A DNA stretch of 8,991 nucleotides from Pseudomonadota bacterium (GCA_021839095.1 JAKCBU010000027.1:1-8991); one strand, 5' to 3'. Positions 1-6,766 are shown, numbered from the stretch's first letter. The notes: generated by a model not told the origin, from the letters alone. Made by a program: numbers and translations.

Positions 1-1
1 T

Positions 2-121
2 CCGGCGTTACCCGGTTATGAGATCGAGGCAGATAGTCTGATCCCAGAGGTGGATGCCGTGGCATCCGCGGGCGATCTCGCCGACCTGATCTTGTCCGTG
101 GATCGGCTGCTGTTTTTTTAA
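2..121 (+). CDS. C-terminal fragment of a possible DsrE-family sulfurtransferase-like protein
   Basis: An open frame enters from the left edge and ends at a TAA at 119-121, giving 39 visible residues. The tail contains IPEVDAV, then a short helix-like stretch GDLADLILSVDRLLFF at the extreme C-terminus. DsrE/TusD-type small sulfur-carrier proteins often end in a comparable way, with a valine-rich strand, a glycine, a DLA-type helix and a final DRVL(S/T)F, so a DsrE-like protein is my best reading. In sHdr-type sulfur-oxidation loci, DsrE and TusA genes carry sulfur to the Hdr-like complex, so the identity would fit the neighbouring lbpA. Only the last 39 residues are visible and no catalytic cysteine can be checked. 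The end of an HdrB-like subunit, the usual upstream neighbour of lbpA in related genomes, is the main alternative, although the tail does not look like one to me. Confidence 0.45.
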   Translation, partial: PALPGYEIEADSLIPEVDAVASAGDLADLILSVDRLLFF

Positions 122-127
122 TGAACG

Positions 128-150
128 CTGCTGGGCAGCAGATTTTATTT
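128..150 (+). terminator. Weak hairpin with T-rich tail upstream of lbpA
   Basis: CTGCT at 128-132 pairs with AGCAG at 137-141 around a GGGC loop, followed by ATTTTATTTG. The stem is short and the T-run is interrupted, so this is at best a leaky terminator. It may partly separate lbpA from the upstream gene. Confidence 0.35.
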
Positions 151-180
151 GTTTGAAATGTAAATCCGAAGGAGAGAATG

Positions 181-618
181 ATGGGAATCGTACGTGGCTG
201 TGAAATCCCCGAAGACCTGATGTACAACGTCGATAACAACGTGTGGTTGCGCAAGGAGGATGATGGCAGCGTGACCATCGGTATGACCTCCTATGCCTGC
301 GCGTTGGCGGGTCAGATTGTTTCTTACACGCCCAAGGGAGCCGGTAAGGATATCAAGAAAGATAAGTCGGCCGCGACCGTGGAATCAGGCAAGTGGGTAG
401 GCCCGTTGAAGAGCCCGGTCAGTGGCACGGTGGTGTCGAGCAACGACGAAGTCGCCAAGGATCCGGGTCTCATCAACAAGGATCCCTATGGTAGCGGCTG
501 GATCGCCAAATTGACCCCGACGGATTTCGCGGGGGATTCCGGTGAACTGAAGACGGGTGCCGATGCGTTGACGGCTTTTGAAGAAAAGATGACGGCGGAT
601 GGTTTTGGCGGTTGCTGA
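181..618 (+). CDS. lbpA: Lipoate-binding protein LbpA (GcvH-like), sulfur-oxidation type
   Basis: This 145-residue protein belongs to the GcvH fold family. In sHdr-type sulfur oxidisers such proteins are not part of glycine cleavage; they carry lipoate as a swinging cofactor for the cytoplasmic Hdr-like sulfur-oxidising complex. The diagnostic region is around residues 65-82, where ATVESGKWVGPLKSPVSG matches the lipoyl hairpin, with K71 as the probable attachment lysine. The N-terminal YNVDNNVWLRKEDDGSVTIGMT matches the GcvH entry strands. The protein ends in GFGGC, so its last residue is a cysteine. An ATG also occurs at 178, but AAGGAG at 169-174 is only 3 bases from it and 6 bases from the ATG at 181, so I chose 181. 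The lipoate-assembly genes directly downstream make the sulfur-oxidation assignment far more likely than a glycine-cleavage H protein, since no gcvT or gcvP is seen. Confidence 0.9.
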   Translation: MGIVRGCEIPEDLMYNVDNNVWLRKEDDGSVTIGMTSYACALAGQIVSYTPKGAGKDIKKDKSAATVESGKWVGPLKSPVSGTVVSSNDEVAKDPGLINKDPYGSGWIAKLTPTDFAGDSGELKTGADALTAFEEKMTADGFGGC

Positions 619-644
619 TCAGCAAAATCGGTGACGATCCAGGA

Positions 645-672
645 AGACGGCCGCATTTGCGGCCGTCTAGCT
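645..672 (+). terminator. Strong hairpin between lbpA and lipS1 (attenuator-like or 3' stabiliser)
   Basis: A perfect 10-base-pair stem, AGACGGCCGC at 645-654 and GCGGCCGTCT at 659-668, closes an ATTT loop. The following sequence, AGCTTTCTCTC, is pyrimidine-rich but has no long T-run. Termination is therefore probably partial, or the structure protects the 3' end of a short lbpA transcript. Either would yield more carrier protein than modifying enzymes. Confidence 0.6.
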
Positions 673-700
673 TTCTCTCAGTGAAGGGATGGAAATTCGT

Positions 701-1822
701 ATGAACCCGTGGTTAAACGCCGTTTCTCAAGTCGAGGCTTTGGAGGACCTGGTCCTCAATGCGGATTTGGTGGATTCTATGTGTGAACGGTGGTCCGGTT
801 TGTCGGGCAGCCAGGTGGGTCGTATTAATTTTTATACGCCTTCTTTCAAGCACCATGAAACCTCGGAAGTCTCCGCGTGTGGGAAGAATGCTTTTCCGGC
901 GATCTCCATTACGGGTGGAGATTGCAAGTTACAGTGTGATCATTGCAAAGCGAAGATTTTGGAACCGATGATCTCCGTGCGGACCCCCGGAGAACTGGAT
1001 CGCTTGGTGGACCAAATCGTGTTGGACGGTGGTCGTGGGTTGCTGCTCTCGGGGGGCTCTGATCACCAGAACGTGGTTCATTACGAACCCTACTTTCCGA
1101 CGGTTCGTAAAATCAAGGACCGCCATCCGAATCTGCAGATTGCCATGCACACCGGGATCGCTACACCGGAGTTTGCGAGAGGGATGGAGGACGCTGGTGT
1201 TGATGTGGCGATGATGGATGTGATCGGTGCGCAGGACACCATCCATCAGGTATATCATTTGCGGCGTTCCGTGGACGACTTCGAGGCCGCTCTGGAGGCG
1301 CTGGTCGCCACGGAAATGAAAGTAGTGCCGCACATTGTCATCGGGCTGCATTATGGCGAATTGCTCGGTGAGTGGAACGCGCTGGAAATCATTCAGCGGC
1401 ACCTGCCCAGCGCGCTGGTGTTGGTGGTGATCATGCCGCAGTATGCTTCTTCGAGTCGGCCTTTCGCGACGCCTGCAACGGATGAGGTGGGTAAATTTTT
1501 TATGGATGCGCGGGCCGCGTTGCCGGAAACGCCGGTATTGTTGGGTTGTGCACGGCCATCCGGTGTGCATCGCTCCATCACGGACACTTATGCGGTAATG
1601 GCGGGGCTCAATGGTGTGGCGTTCCCTTCTGACGGGATGCTGGCCCTCGCCAAGCGCCTGGAGCGGGATGTCTTCGTGACGCCCTCCTGTTGTTCCATGA
1701 TTGTCGGTGAAGAGGTGCTGACCTTGGGTGACGAGACGGCCACCATGCCTTTGGATTACGTGCCCGCAGCCCCGAAGCGGCGCTCGCGACTACGGGATAT
1801 CCCCATCGTGTTCACGGCCTGA
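701..1822 (+). CDS. lipS1: Radical SAM lipoyl synthase subunit LipS1
   Basis: This is a radical S-adenosylmethionine protein of about 373 residues. In the LipS1/LipS2 pathway the two proteins together replace LipA, each inserting a sulfur into an octanoyl chain bound to the lipoate carrier. The [4Fe-4S]-SAM motif CKLQCDHC has cysteines 75, 79 and 82, just after the strand SITGGD. A GG motif for SAM binding follows in LLLSGGSD near residue 118. The LipA N-terminal CX4CX5C auxiliary-cluster motif is absent. Other cysteines (60, 283 in GCARPSGVHRS, and the pair 330-331 in SCCSM) are candidates for a second cluster. An ATG at 689 lies directly against AAGGG at 684-688, which leaves no spacing, so I prefer 701. 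The gene lies 82 bases after lbpA, beyond a hairpin, and 48 bases before the ligase gene. The biotin-synthase family is the alternative by motif alone; context argues for LipS1. Confidence 0.85.
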   Translation: MNPWLNAVSQVEALEDLVLNADLVDSMCERWSGLSGSQVGRINFYTPSFKHHETSEVSACGKNAFPAISITGGDCKLQCDHCKAKILEPMISVRTPGELDRLVDQIVLDGGRGLLLSGGSDHQNVVHYEPYFPTVRKIKDRHPNLQIAMHTGIATPEFARGMEDAGVDVAMMDVIGAQDTIHQVYHLRRSVDDFEAALEALVATEMKVVPHIVIGLHYGELLGEWNALEIIQRHLPSALVLVVIMPQYASSSRPFATPATDEVGKFFMDARAALPETPVLLGCARPSGVHRSITDTYAVMAGLNGVAFPSDGMLALAKRLERDVFVTPSCCSMIVGEEVLTLGDETATMPLDYVPAAPKRRSRLRDIPIVFTA

Positions 1823-1870
1823 GAAGGTGGCGCTGTTTCTGGACTCCCTGTTTTTTCGGTCACGTGTGTC

Positions 1871-2944
1871 ATGACCGCAACGTACAGTTCTACGGATTGG
1901 CTTGTGGTCGACACCGGGCTGCGTCCAGCGGATGAAAACATGGCATTGGACAAAGCCTTGCTCCTGGCGATGTCGGAGCACCAGGTGCCGAAGATGTTCC
2001 GTTTTCTGCGTTTTGAGGAATCGGCGCTGGTCGGTTTTCATCAGTCACCGGAGCAGGAGCTCCATCTAGAGTTCTGCCATGCGCATGGAATTGCCGTGCA
2101 ACGTCGCCTCACCGGCGGCGGCGCGCTTATCTTCGATCCCACGCAGATAGGCTGGGAGTTGATCTGTAGGCGGGATGCCCTGCCTAAGGGCGATATGGCG
2201 GCGCTTTCGAGATGGATTTGCGAGGCCGCTGCCGCAGGTCTTTCTCGCTTGGGCGTGACGGCGCGGTTTCGTCCACGTAATGATATTGAGGTAGAGGGCC
2301 GCAAGATTTCGGGGACCGGCGGGATCATGGATGGCGAGGTGTTGTTGTTTCAGGGCACGGTGCTTGTCGACCTGGACATTCCCCGGATGTTGCGGGTACT
2401 GCGTGTGCCGTTGGAAAAATTGGACGCCCATGCGATTTCCTCCGTAGCGGAGCGGGTAACGAGTTTGAAAATCTTATTGGGCGTAGCGCCGGATCTGGCG
2501 GTCGTGCAGAATGCCTTGTTAGAGGGCTTTCGCGCGCATATGGGGCTGTCCTTTACCTTTGGGGACTTGCCCAAGGCCGTGAGCGCTCTGCTGCCCGAGA
2601 CGTTGGCCGAGGTGCGCGGTGCGGAATGGCTGGGAATCAATCGACGTCCGCGTGACGGGATGCCGTTGCGCAAGGCGACGCTGCGCGCTCCTGGTGGCAC
2701 GCTGAAAGCCGAAATGCTCTGGGACAGTTATGGGAACCGCGTACGACAAGTCCATTTCAGTGGGGATTATTTTGTTCAGCCGCAGCGTGCCATCGCCGAT
2801 CTGGAGGCGGCGCTGCGGAATGTTCACCTGGATGAGGTGGATCAGATTATCGAGAGACTGTTTGAGCAACAGAAGGTCGATGGCTTTGGTTTGCAGCCGG
2901 GGCATTTCGGGACCGTGTTACGGATGGCGGCAAAAGACGCATGA
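1871..2944 (+). CDS. sLpl(AB): Lipoate-protein ligase sLpl(AB), fused LplA-LplB type
   Basis: This 357-residue enzyme attaches lipoate or octanoate to the carrier lysine through an acyl-adenylate. The N-terminal LplA domain covers roughly residues 5-235. It has the entry pattern DENMALDKALL (21-31), the glycine-rich loop RRLTGGGALIFDP (78-90), and RNDIEVEGRKISGTGG (136-151), in which K145 is the expected catalytic lysine. The C-terminal part, about residues 270-350, contains GGTLKAEMLW, HFSGDYF and a short helical region. This matches the LplB accessory domain needed for the adenylation step, so the protein should be a self-sufficient ligase. No clear ribosome-binding site precedes the ATG at 1871, which may mean weak or coupled translation. 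The start fits the family N-terminus better than the next methionine at residue 24. The stop codon overlaps the lipT start as ATGA at 2941-2944, so the two are translationally coupled. The neighbours mark LbpA as its substrate. Confidence 0.88.
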   Translation: MTATYSSTDWLVVDTGLRPADENMALDKALLLAMSEHQVPKMFRFLRFEESALVGFHQSPEQELHLEFCHAHGIAVQRRLTGGGALIFDPTQIGWELICRRDALPKGDMAALSRWICEAAAAGLSRLGVTARFRPRNDIEVEGRKISGTGGIMDGEVLLFQGTVLVDLDIPRMLRVLRVPLEKLDAHAISSVAERVTSLKILLGVAPDLAVVQNALLEGFRAHMGLSFTFGDLPKAVSALLPETLAEVRGAEWLGINRRPRDGMPLRKATLRAPGGTLKAEMLWDSYGNRVRQVHFSGDYFVQPQRAIADLEAALRNVHLDEVDQIIERLFEQQKVDGFGLQPGHFGTVLRMAAKDA

Positions 2945-4002
2945 CTTCTTTCCGCATAGATATACTGGTGATTGGTGCTGGTCCGGCTGGCACGTCGGCG
3001 GCGCGTGCCGCCGCGGGTAAGGGACTTACGGTGATCTGTGCAGACCGCCGTGCGGAGATTGGCGTGCCGGTGCAATGTGCCGAGTTCGTCCCCATGCCGC
3101 TCCTGCGCAGCGTACATGAAACGGACTCGCGAGTGCAGGATGTCGAAGGGATGTTGACGGTATTGCCATCCGGGCTGCGGCACCGCCGTGTCTTCCCCGG
3201 CATGATGATCGATCGGGCGCGTTTTGATCAAGGGTTGGCGGAGTTGGCACAGGCGGCGGGCGCGCGGGTGGAGACACGTTGCCAGTTCCTCGACTGGGAT
3301 GGCGAAGTGGCGCGGTTGCGCCGTGGCACCGACGAAGCATTGGCGCTACGTCCCCGATTGTTGATTGGGGCCGATGGGCCGCACAGCCTGGTGGCGGAGG
3401 CCGTGGGACTGCCACGTCAACAGGTGGTGTATACCCGCCAATATACGGTGCCATTGCTGCGCCCCTATGCGGATACGGATATTTTTCTCTCGGATGCCTT
3501 TCCGGGGGGCTATGGCTGGTTGTTTCCCCGTGGGCCGGTGGCGAATCTCGGTTTGGGTACGGACCGGCGGTTTGAGGGGAATCTCAAATTGCCGTTGGAG
3601 CAACTGCATCGGCAAGTGCTGGAGCGCGGCCTGGTCGGTGCAGCGATACTTGGACGGACCGGTGGGGCGATTCCGGTGGGTGGCATTCGGCCCATGGTGC
3701 ATGGCAATGTCGTGTTGGCCGGGGACGCGGCAGGGCTCACCCATCCGATCACGGGTGCGGGGATACCTGCGGCCGTGATCAGTGGCGAAAGGGCGGGCGC
3801 GGCGGCGGCTGACTATCTGGCGGGCGATATGGGCGCGCTGGAGAGTTACGCAGAAGATATGCGGGATCAGTTTGGTCCCACCCTTGCGCGCGCGATGCAA
3901 CGGAGAAAAGCTTTGGAGGCCGTCTGGCGACAGCCTGCGGCGCGGGAAGACAGGGTAATGCGGTCCGGTTGGATCGCCTTTGATGAATACTTTGCCGCTT
4001 GA
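2941..4002 (+). CDS. lipT: FAD-dependent oxidoreductase LipT (geranylgeranyl-reductase family)
   Basis: This 353-residue flavoprotein begins with a Rossmann motif, IDILVIGAGPAGTSAA (GxGxxG at residues 12-17), followed by an acidic end of the second strand (AD at 34-35). The mid-domain GADGPHS (143-149) and the second FAD motif GDAAGLTHPITGAG (261-274) are intact. PGGYGWLFPRG (188-198) is typical of geranylgeranyl-reductase and related flavin hydroxylase-fold proteins. The gene is conserved beside lipS1 and lipS2 in this type of lipoate cluster, where it is thought to pass electrons to the radical SAM enzymes; that role is an inference from context here. C46 lies in VPVQCAEF, the position of the conserved cysteine of geranylgeranyl reductases. 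It starts inside the ligase stop codon (ATGA) and ends 24 bases before lipS2. A hydrophobic-substrate reductase acting on isoprenoids is possible by fold but does not fit the neighbourhood. Confidence 0.82.
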   Translation: MTSFRIDILVIGAGPAGTSAARAAAGKGLTVICADRRAEIGVPVQCAEFVPMPLLRSVHETDSRVQDVEGMLTVLPSGLRHRRVFPGMMIDRARFDQGLAELAQAAGARVETRCQFLDWDGEVARLRRGTDEALALRPRLLIGADGPHSLVAEAVGLPRQQVVYTRQYTVPLLRPYADTDIFLSDAFPGGYGWLFPRGPVANLGLGTDRRFEGNLKLPLEQLHRQVLERGLVGAAILGRTGGAIPVGGIRPMVHGNVVLAGDAAGLTHPITGAGIPAAVISGERAGAAAADYLAGDMGALESYAEDMRDQFGPTLARAMQRRKALEAVWRQPAAREDRVMRSGWIAFDEYFAA

Positions 4003-4013
4003 GGCGGAATGAC

Positions 4014-4020
4014 AGGAGGA
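4014..4020 (+). promoter_or_regulatory. Strong ribosome-binding site that decides the lipS2 start
   Basis: AGGAGGA lies 6 bases before the ATG at 4027. An in-frame ATG also occurs at 4009, but this site lies inside its reading frame and could not serve it, so the start at 4027 is strongly favoured. Confidence 0.8.
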
Positions 4021-4026
4021 ACTTCC

Positions 4027-5163
4027 ATGAGTGCGGTAGCGCAAGAACATTCCCAGACCTTGAATTTTTATCGCCCGGATTATTTCGTCAAAACGCCGAC
4101 GATGCGGTCGCCGGAGTATGTGCAACTCAGCACCGCTGCGGCGATCACGCTCGGCCTGGTGCCCGGGGTGATGCACCGGACTTCCTGTACGCACTGCCTG
4201 AATCTACTGATGACGTATCCGGAAGGTTGCCGTGCCAATTGTACTTACTGCGGTCTGGCCCGCCATCGTGAAGAAAGTCGCGATTACGCGGATCGCAACT
4301 TCATCCGGGTGGATTGGCCGACGGTGCGCGTGGACGAAATGCTGGAACGGATGGCCCGGAACAGCGACAAAGGGCAGTTCCAACGCATGTGCATCAGTAT
4401 GATTACCCACCCTGATTCTGATCATGATACACAGGTCATGCTGAAGCGCTGGATGGAGGTGGCGCCCCATATTCCCGTTTCCATTCTGTCCAATCCGACC
4501 ACCATGGACAAGCAGGACCTCATCGACCTCAAGATGATGGGAGCGGATATCTTCACGGTGGCGCTGGATGCCGTGACGCCGGAAATCTTTGAGCGTACCC
4601 GTGGCAAGACGGTGCAGAGCCCCCATTCCTGGGACAAATACTGGCAGACGATCGAGTGGGCCGCAGAGATTTACGGGCCGGAGAAGTTCGGCGCGCATCT
4701 GATCTGTGGCATGGGCGAGACCGAGCAGGAAATTCTCGCCGTCTGTCAGAAGATGAAAGATATGGGTGGCCACAATCATATGTTCGCCTTCTTCCCCGAG
4801 AAGGGCTCCATGATGGAAGACTGGGACGCTGTGCCCCAGGATCATTGGCGCCGAGTGCAATTGGGCCGCTTCCTGATCGATTATGCGGGTGGCCGCTACG
4901 AGGATATGGGCTTTGACGTCCATGGCCGGGTCGAAGATTTCGGATATCCGCAGGCCGAATTGGACGATATCATCAACTCCGGCAAGCCCTTTCAAACCTC
5001 CGGCTGCCCGGGCAGGGATGACGAAGAAATCAGTGCTTGCAACCGGCCTTATGGGGATTCGTCGCCCTCGGATATCCGTTCCTTCCCCTTCGCCCTGAAT
5101 CAGGAGGATGTGGAGATTGTGCGGCGCCAGATGCGGCTGCAGGATTTGCAGTTTTTCGACTGA
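4027..5163 (+). CDS. lipS2: Radical SAM lipoyl synthase subunit LipS2
   Basis: This second radical SAM protein of the pathway has 378 residues from the ATG at 4027. The SAM-cluster motif is CRANCTYC, with cysteines 68, 72 and 75, preceded by another pair in SCTHC (54 and 57). Cysteines 327 (SGCPGRDD) and 338 (SACNRP) near the C-terminus, followed by a serine-rich stretch, SSPSDIRS, may help form an auxiliary cluster. Lipoyl synthase LipA uses an auxiliary cluster as sulfur donor and a C-terminal serine as ligand, so this region is the natural place to look for the equivalent. That comparison is inference. The protein is thought to work with LipS1, each inserting one sulfur at C6 or C8. The biotin synthase-like TIM-barrel core (residues about 55-300) would fit a BioB-family enzyme too, but the neighbours specify lipoate. 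It is the last gene of the cassette and is followed by a terminator. Confidence 0.87.
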   Translation: MSAVAQEHSQTLNFYRPDYFVKTPTMRSPEYVQLSTAAAITLGLVPGVMHRTSCTHCLNLLMTYPEGCRANCTYCGLARHREESRDYADRNFIRVDWPTVRVDEMLERMARNSDKGQFQRMCISMITHPDSDHDTQVMLKRWMEVAPHIPVSILSNPTTMDKQDLIDLKMMGADIFTVALDAVTPEIFERTRGKTVQSPHSWDKYWQTIEWAAEIYGPEKFGAHLICGMGETEQEILAVCQKMKDMGGHNHMFAFFPEKGSMMEDWDAVPQDHWRRVQLGRFLIDYAGGRYEDMGFDVHGRVEDFGYPQAELDDIINSGKPFQTSGCPGRDDEEISACNRPYGDSSPSDIRSFPFALNQEDVEIVRRQMRLQDLQFFD

Positions 5164-5176
5164 CGCCAAGATTCCG

Positions 5177-5189
5177 CCCCGCATCGGGG
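5177..5189 (+). other. Short GC hairpin after lipS2
   Basis: CCCCG at 5177-5181 pairs with CGGGG at 5185-5189 around a three-base loop, 13 bases after the lipS2 stop. There is no T-run. It lies 20 bases ahead of the real terminator and may act as a pause or stability element. Confidence 0.4.
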
Positions 5190-5209
5190 TGTATTATGAA
5201 CCTGTGCAT

Positions 5210-5229
5210 AGGGGCTTCGGCCCCTTTTT
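5210..5229 (+). terminator. Intrinsic terminator of the lipoate cassette
   Basis: The stem GGGGC (5211-5215) and GCCCC (5220-5224) has a stable TTCG tetraloop and is directly followed by five T residues. This is a classic Rho-independent terminator that separates lipS2 from the FadL gene. Confidence 0.88.
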
Positions 5230-5300
5230 ATTGCGTGTCGGACGTGGGATTCGTCAAGTTTCAGAATGTTTATTATTGCTAATAAACCTATATTTTGTGT

Positions 5301-5327
5301 ATTGATAAATGGATTAAAAAATTGATA
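5301..5327 (+). repeat. Direct repeat ATTGATA with 20-base spacing
   Basis: ATTGATA occurs at 5301-5307 and again at 5321-5327. A period of 20 bases is about two helical turns, which puts both copies on the same face of the DNA. The AT-rich background raises the chance of coincidence. Confidence 0.45.
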
Positions 5328-5359
5328 GAACCCAGGTCTTGCAACGTTGTAATAAGTCC

Positions 5360-5389
5360 GACACAATCAATGTGTCATTAGAGACACAA
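5360..5389 (+). repeat. GACACA inverted repeat plus an extra direct copy
   Basis: GACACA at 5360-5365 and TGTGTC at 5371-5376 form a perfect inverted repeat with a five-base centre (ATCAA). A further GACACAA lies at 5383-5389, 23 bases after the first. The element ends nine bases before the ribosome-binding site of the FadL gene. It could be an operator or a small hairpin in the mRNA leader. Confidence 0.5.
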
Positions 5390-5408
5390 CTGAGGGTGGA
5401 GGATCCAA

Positions 5409-6746
5409 ATGAAAAAATCACGGATTTTAGGAATCGCGGTTGGTGCGACGTTGGCGATGAGCCTGTCGGCCAGCGCGTTCGCAACAGATGGTTATCAGTT
5501 GATCGGTATTGGTCAGTATGCCATGGGTATGGCGGGTGCCGTTGTTGCTGCGCCCGATGATCCACTGTCCGCCGCTATAAACAATCCCGCCGGATTGGCT
5601 TTGATGACTCCGCAAGCCGCGTTCTCGGCGGAGATTTTTAACCCGGTTCGCAAGACGAATTTGGGATTTGGCGAGATTGGCAGTCACAGCAATGTATATG
5701 GCGTGCCCGCAATAGGTTGGGCGGCCCCCGCATTTGGGGATGGGATTGTATTCGGCGGTGGCGTGTATGGTACCTCCGGCCTGGGTGTGAATTATCTGCA
5801 GAATGTGCCTGCCAATCCTCATTTGCCCAATGGTGGATACGCGCAAGCTTTTAGCAGCATCACCTTTATGCAAATGGCGCCTTCCATTGCCATGAAGGTG
5901 AATCCTCATTTGGCCGTGGGCGCTACGCTGAACATTGCCGCTGAACAAGCATCTTTCCAGCAGACATTCACCCAATATGCGTCTGCCTCTGGACCGATGG
6001 GTCCGTCGAATACAGGGGGGTTGAATCTCGCTAATCCTTCGTGGGCGTATGGCGCTGGGTTCACTTTGGGTGCGCTCTACAAGGTGAATGATATGGTGAC
6101 CCTGGGCCTGACCTATAAATCACCCATTTGGTTTACGTCCCTAAATTGGCAGGCGGGCGTTCAAAACCAGGTAAATCCCCAAACTATGTCTGGGGTATAC
6201 GGAACTCCCGGCCAATATAGCGGTACGCTTAATTATCCCCAGCAGGTGGCGTTTGGTCTGGCGATCCGCCCGATCCCGCGGTGGTTGGTCAGCGTAGAGG
6301 GGCAGTGGATCAACTGGGCGAGCACGATGAATAACTTTAAGGTGTCCGGTCCTTGGAATGCCGTTTATCAGGGCGCCCCTGCGGGTGGTGTATCCTCTAT
6401 CTCGCTGCCGATGCACTGGAGCAACCAGTGGGTGGCCAATTTCGGTACGCAGTATGACGTGAACAACTGGTTGCAGGTGCGTGCCGGGTATACCTGGGGC
6501 TCCAACCCCATCAACAACAACACGATCGCCTCCAATCTGATCTTCCCGGCCATCGTGCAGAATGCCGTCACCTTCGGCGCCACGCAAAAGCTGGGCATGG
6601 GATGGAAGCTGACGGAGGCCTACATGCACACGTTCTCCAATACCAATACCGGCCCGGCCGGCTCTTCTCCTTTTGGTGGACCGATGCCCGCCAGCGCCAC
6701 CATGTATGAAAACTCCTACGGCATCCAGGTCGGCTACGACTTCTAA
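5409..6746 (+). CDS. FadL/OmpP1/TodX-family outer-membrane transport protein
   Basis: This 445-residue protein is close to the usual length of FadL porins, which take hydrophobic molecules through the outer membrane by a lateral opening in a 14-strand barrel. Residues 1-25 form a signal peptide: KKSR, a hydrophobic core and ASAFA before the probable cleavage. The mature N-terminus has the family pattern, with AMGMAGAVVAAPDDPLSAAINNPAGLAL at about 38-65 ending in the diagnostic NPAGLA. The chain is rich in alternating beta strands and ends in QVGYDF, with the terminal phenylalanine expected for assembly by the BAM complex. GGAGGA at 5398-5403 lies 5 bases before the ATG. The gene has its own upstream region and terminators on both sides, so it is probably monocistronic. 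The natural substrate cannot be read from the sequence. In a sulfur oxidiser, hydrophobic sulfur is an attractive idea, but fatty acids or hydrocarbons are equally allowed. Confidence 0.9.
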   Translation: MKKSRILGIAVGATLAMSLSASAFATDGYQLIGIGQYAMGMAGAVVAAPDDPLSAAINNPAGLALMTPQAAFSAEIFNPVRKTNLGFGEIGSHSNVYGVPAIGWAAPAFGDGIVFGGGVYGTSGLGVNYLQNVPANPHLPNGGYAQAFSSITFMQMAPSIAMKVNPHLAVGATLNIAAEQASFQQTFTQYASASGPMGPSNTGGLNLANPSWAYGAGFTLGALYKVNDMVTLGLTYKSPIWFTSLNWQAGVQNQVNPQTMSGVYGTPGQYSGTLNYPQQVAFGLAIRPIPRWLVSVEGQWINWASTMNNFKVSGPWNAVYQGAPAGGVSSISLPMHWSNQWVANFGTQYDVNNWLQVRAGYTWGSNPINNNTIASNLIFPAIVQNAVTFGATQKLGMGWKLTEAYMHTFSNTNTGPAGSSPFGGPMPASATMYENSYGIQVGYDF

Positions 6747-6766
6747 AGAACCTCCTCGGAGTATAT

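Larger units (their letters stand above)
5230..5397 (+). promoter_or_regulatory. AT-rich promoter and regulatory region of the FadL-type gene
   Basis: Between the terminator and the ribosome-binding site the composition turns AT-rich, unlike the coding regions. Possible -10-like hexamers are TATATT at 5289-5294 and TGTATT at 5298-5303, the latter 16 bases after TTGCTA at 5276. TTGATA at 5302-5307 could also be a -35 box, with TAGAAC at 5326-5331. None is strong enough to name the start site. The region also carries the repeat ATTGATA at 5301-5307 and 5321-5327, exactly 20 bases apart, the palindrome CAACGTTG at 5342-5349, and GACACA/TGTGTC at 5360-5376. Together they suggest a regulated promoter, but no specific regulator can be named. 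Confidence 0.5.

Noticed and set aside
181..618. Reading the carrier as the H protein of the glycine cleavage system
   Set aside because: The fold is the same, but no gcvT or gcvP is present, and the downstream dedicated lipoate genes point to the sulfur-oxidation type.
3346..4194. Minus-strand open frame of 282 codons opposite lipT
   Set aside because: The plus-strand frame carries both FAD motifs; the antisense translation shows no recognisable pattern.
4204..5184. Long minus-strand open frame of 326 codons opposite lipS2
   Set aside because: It is antisense to a gene with intact radical SAM motifs and has a low-complexity, histidine- and arginine-rich translation typical of a shadow frame.
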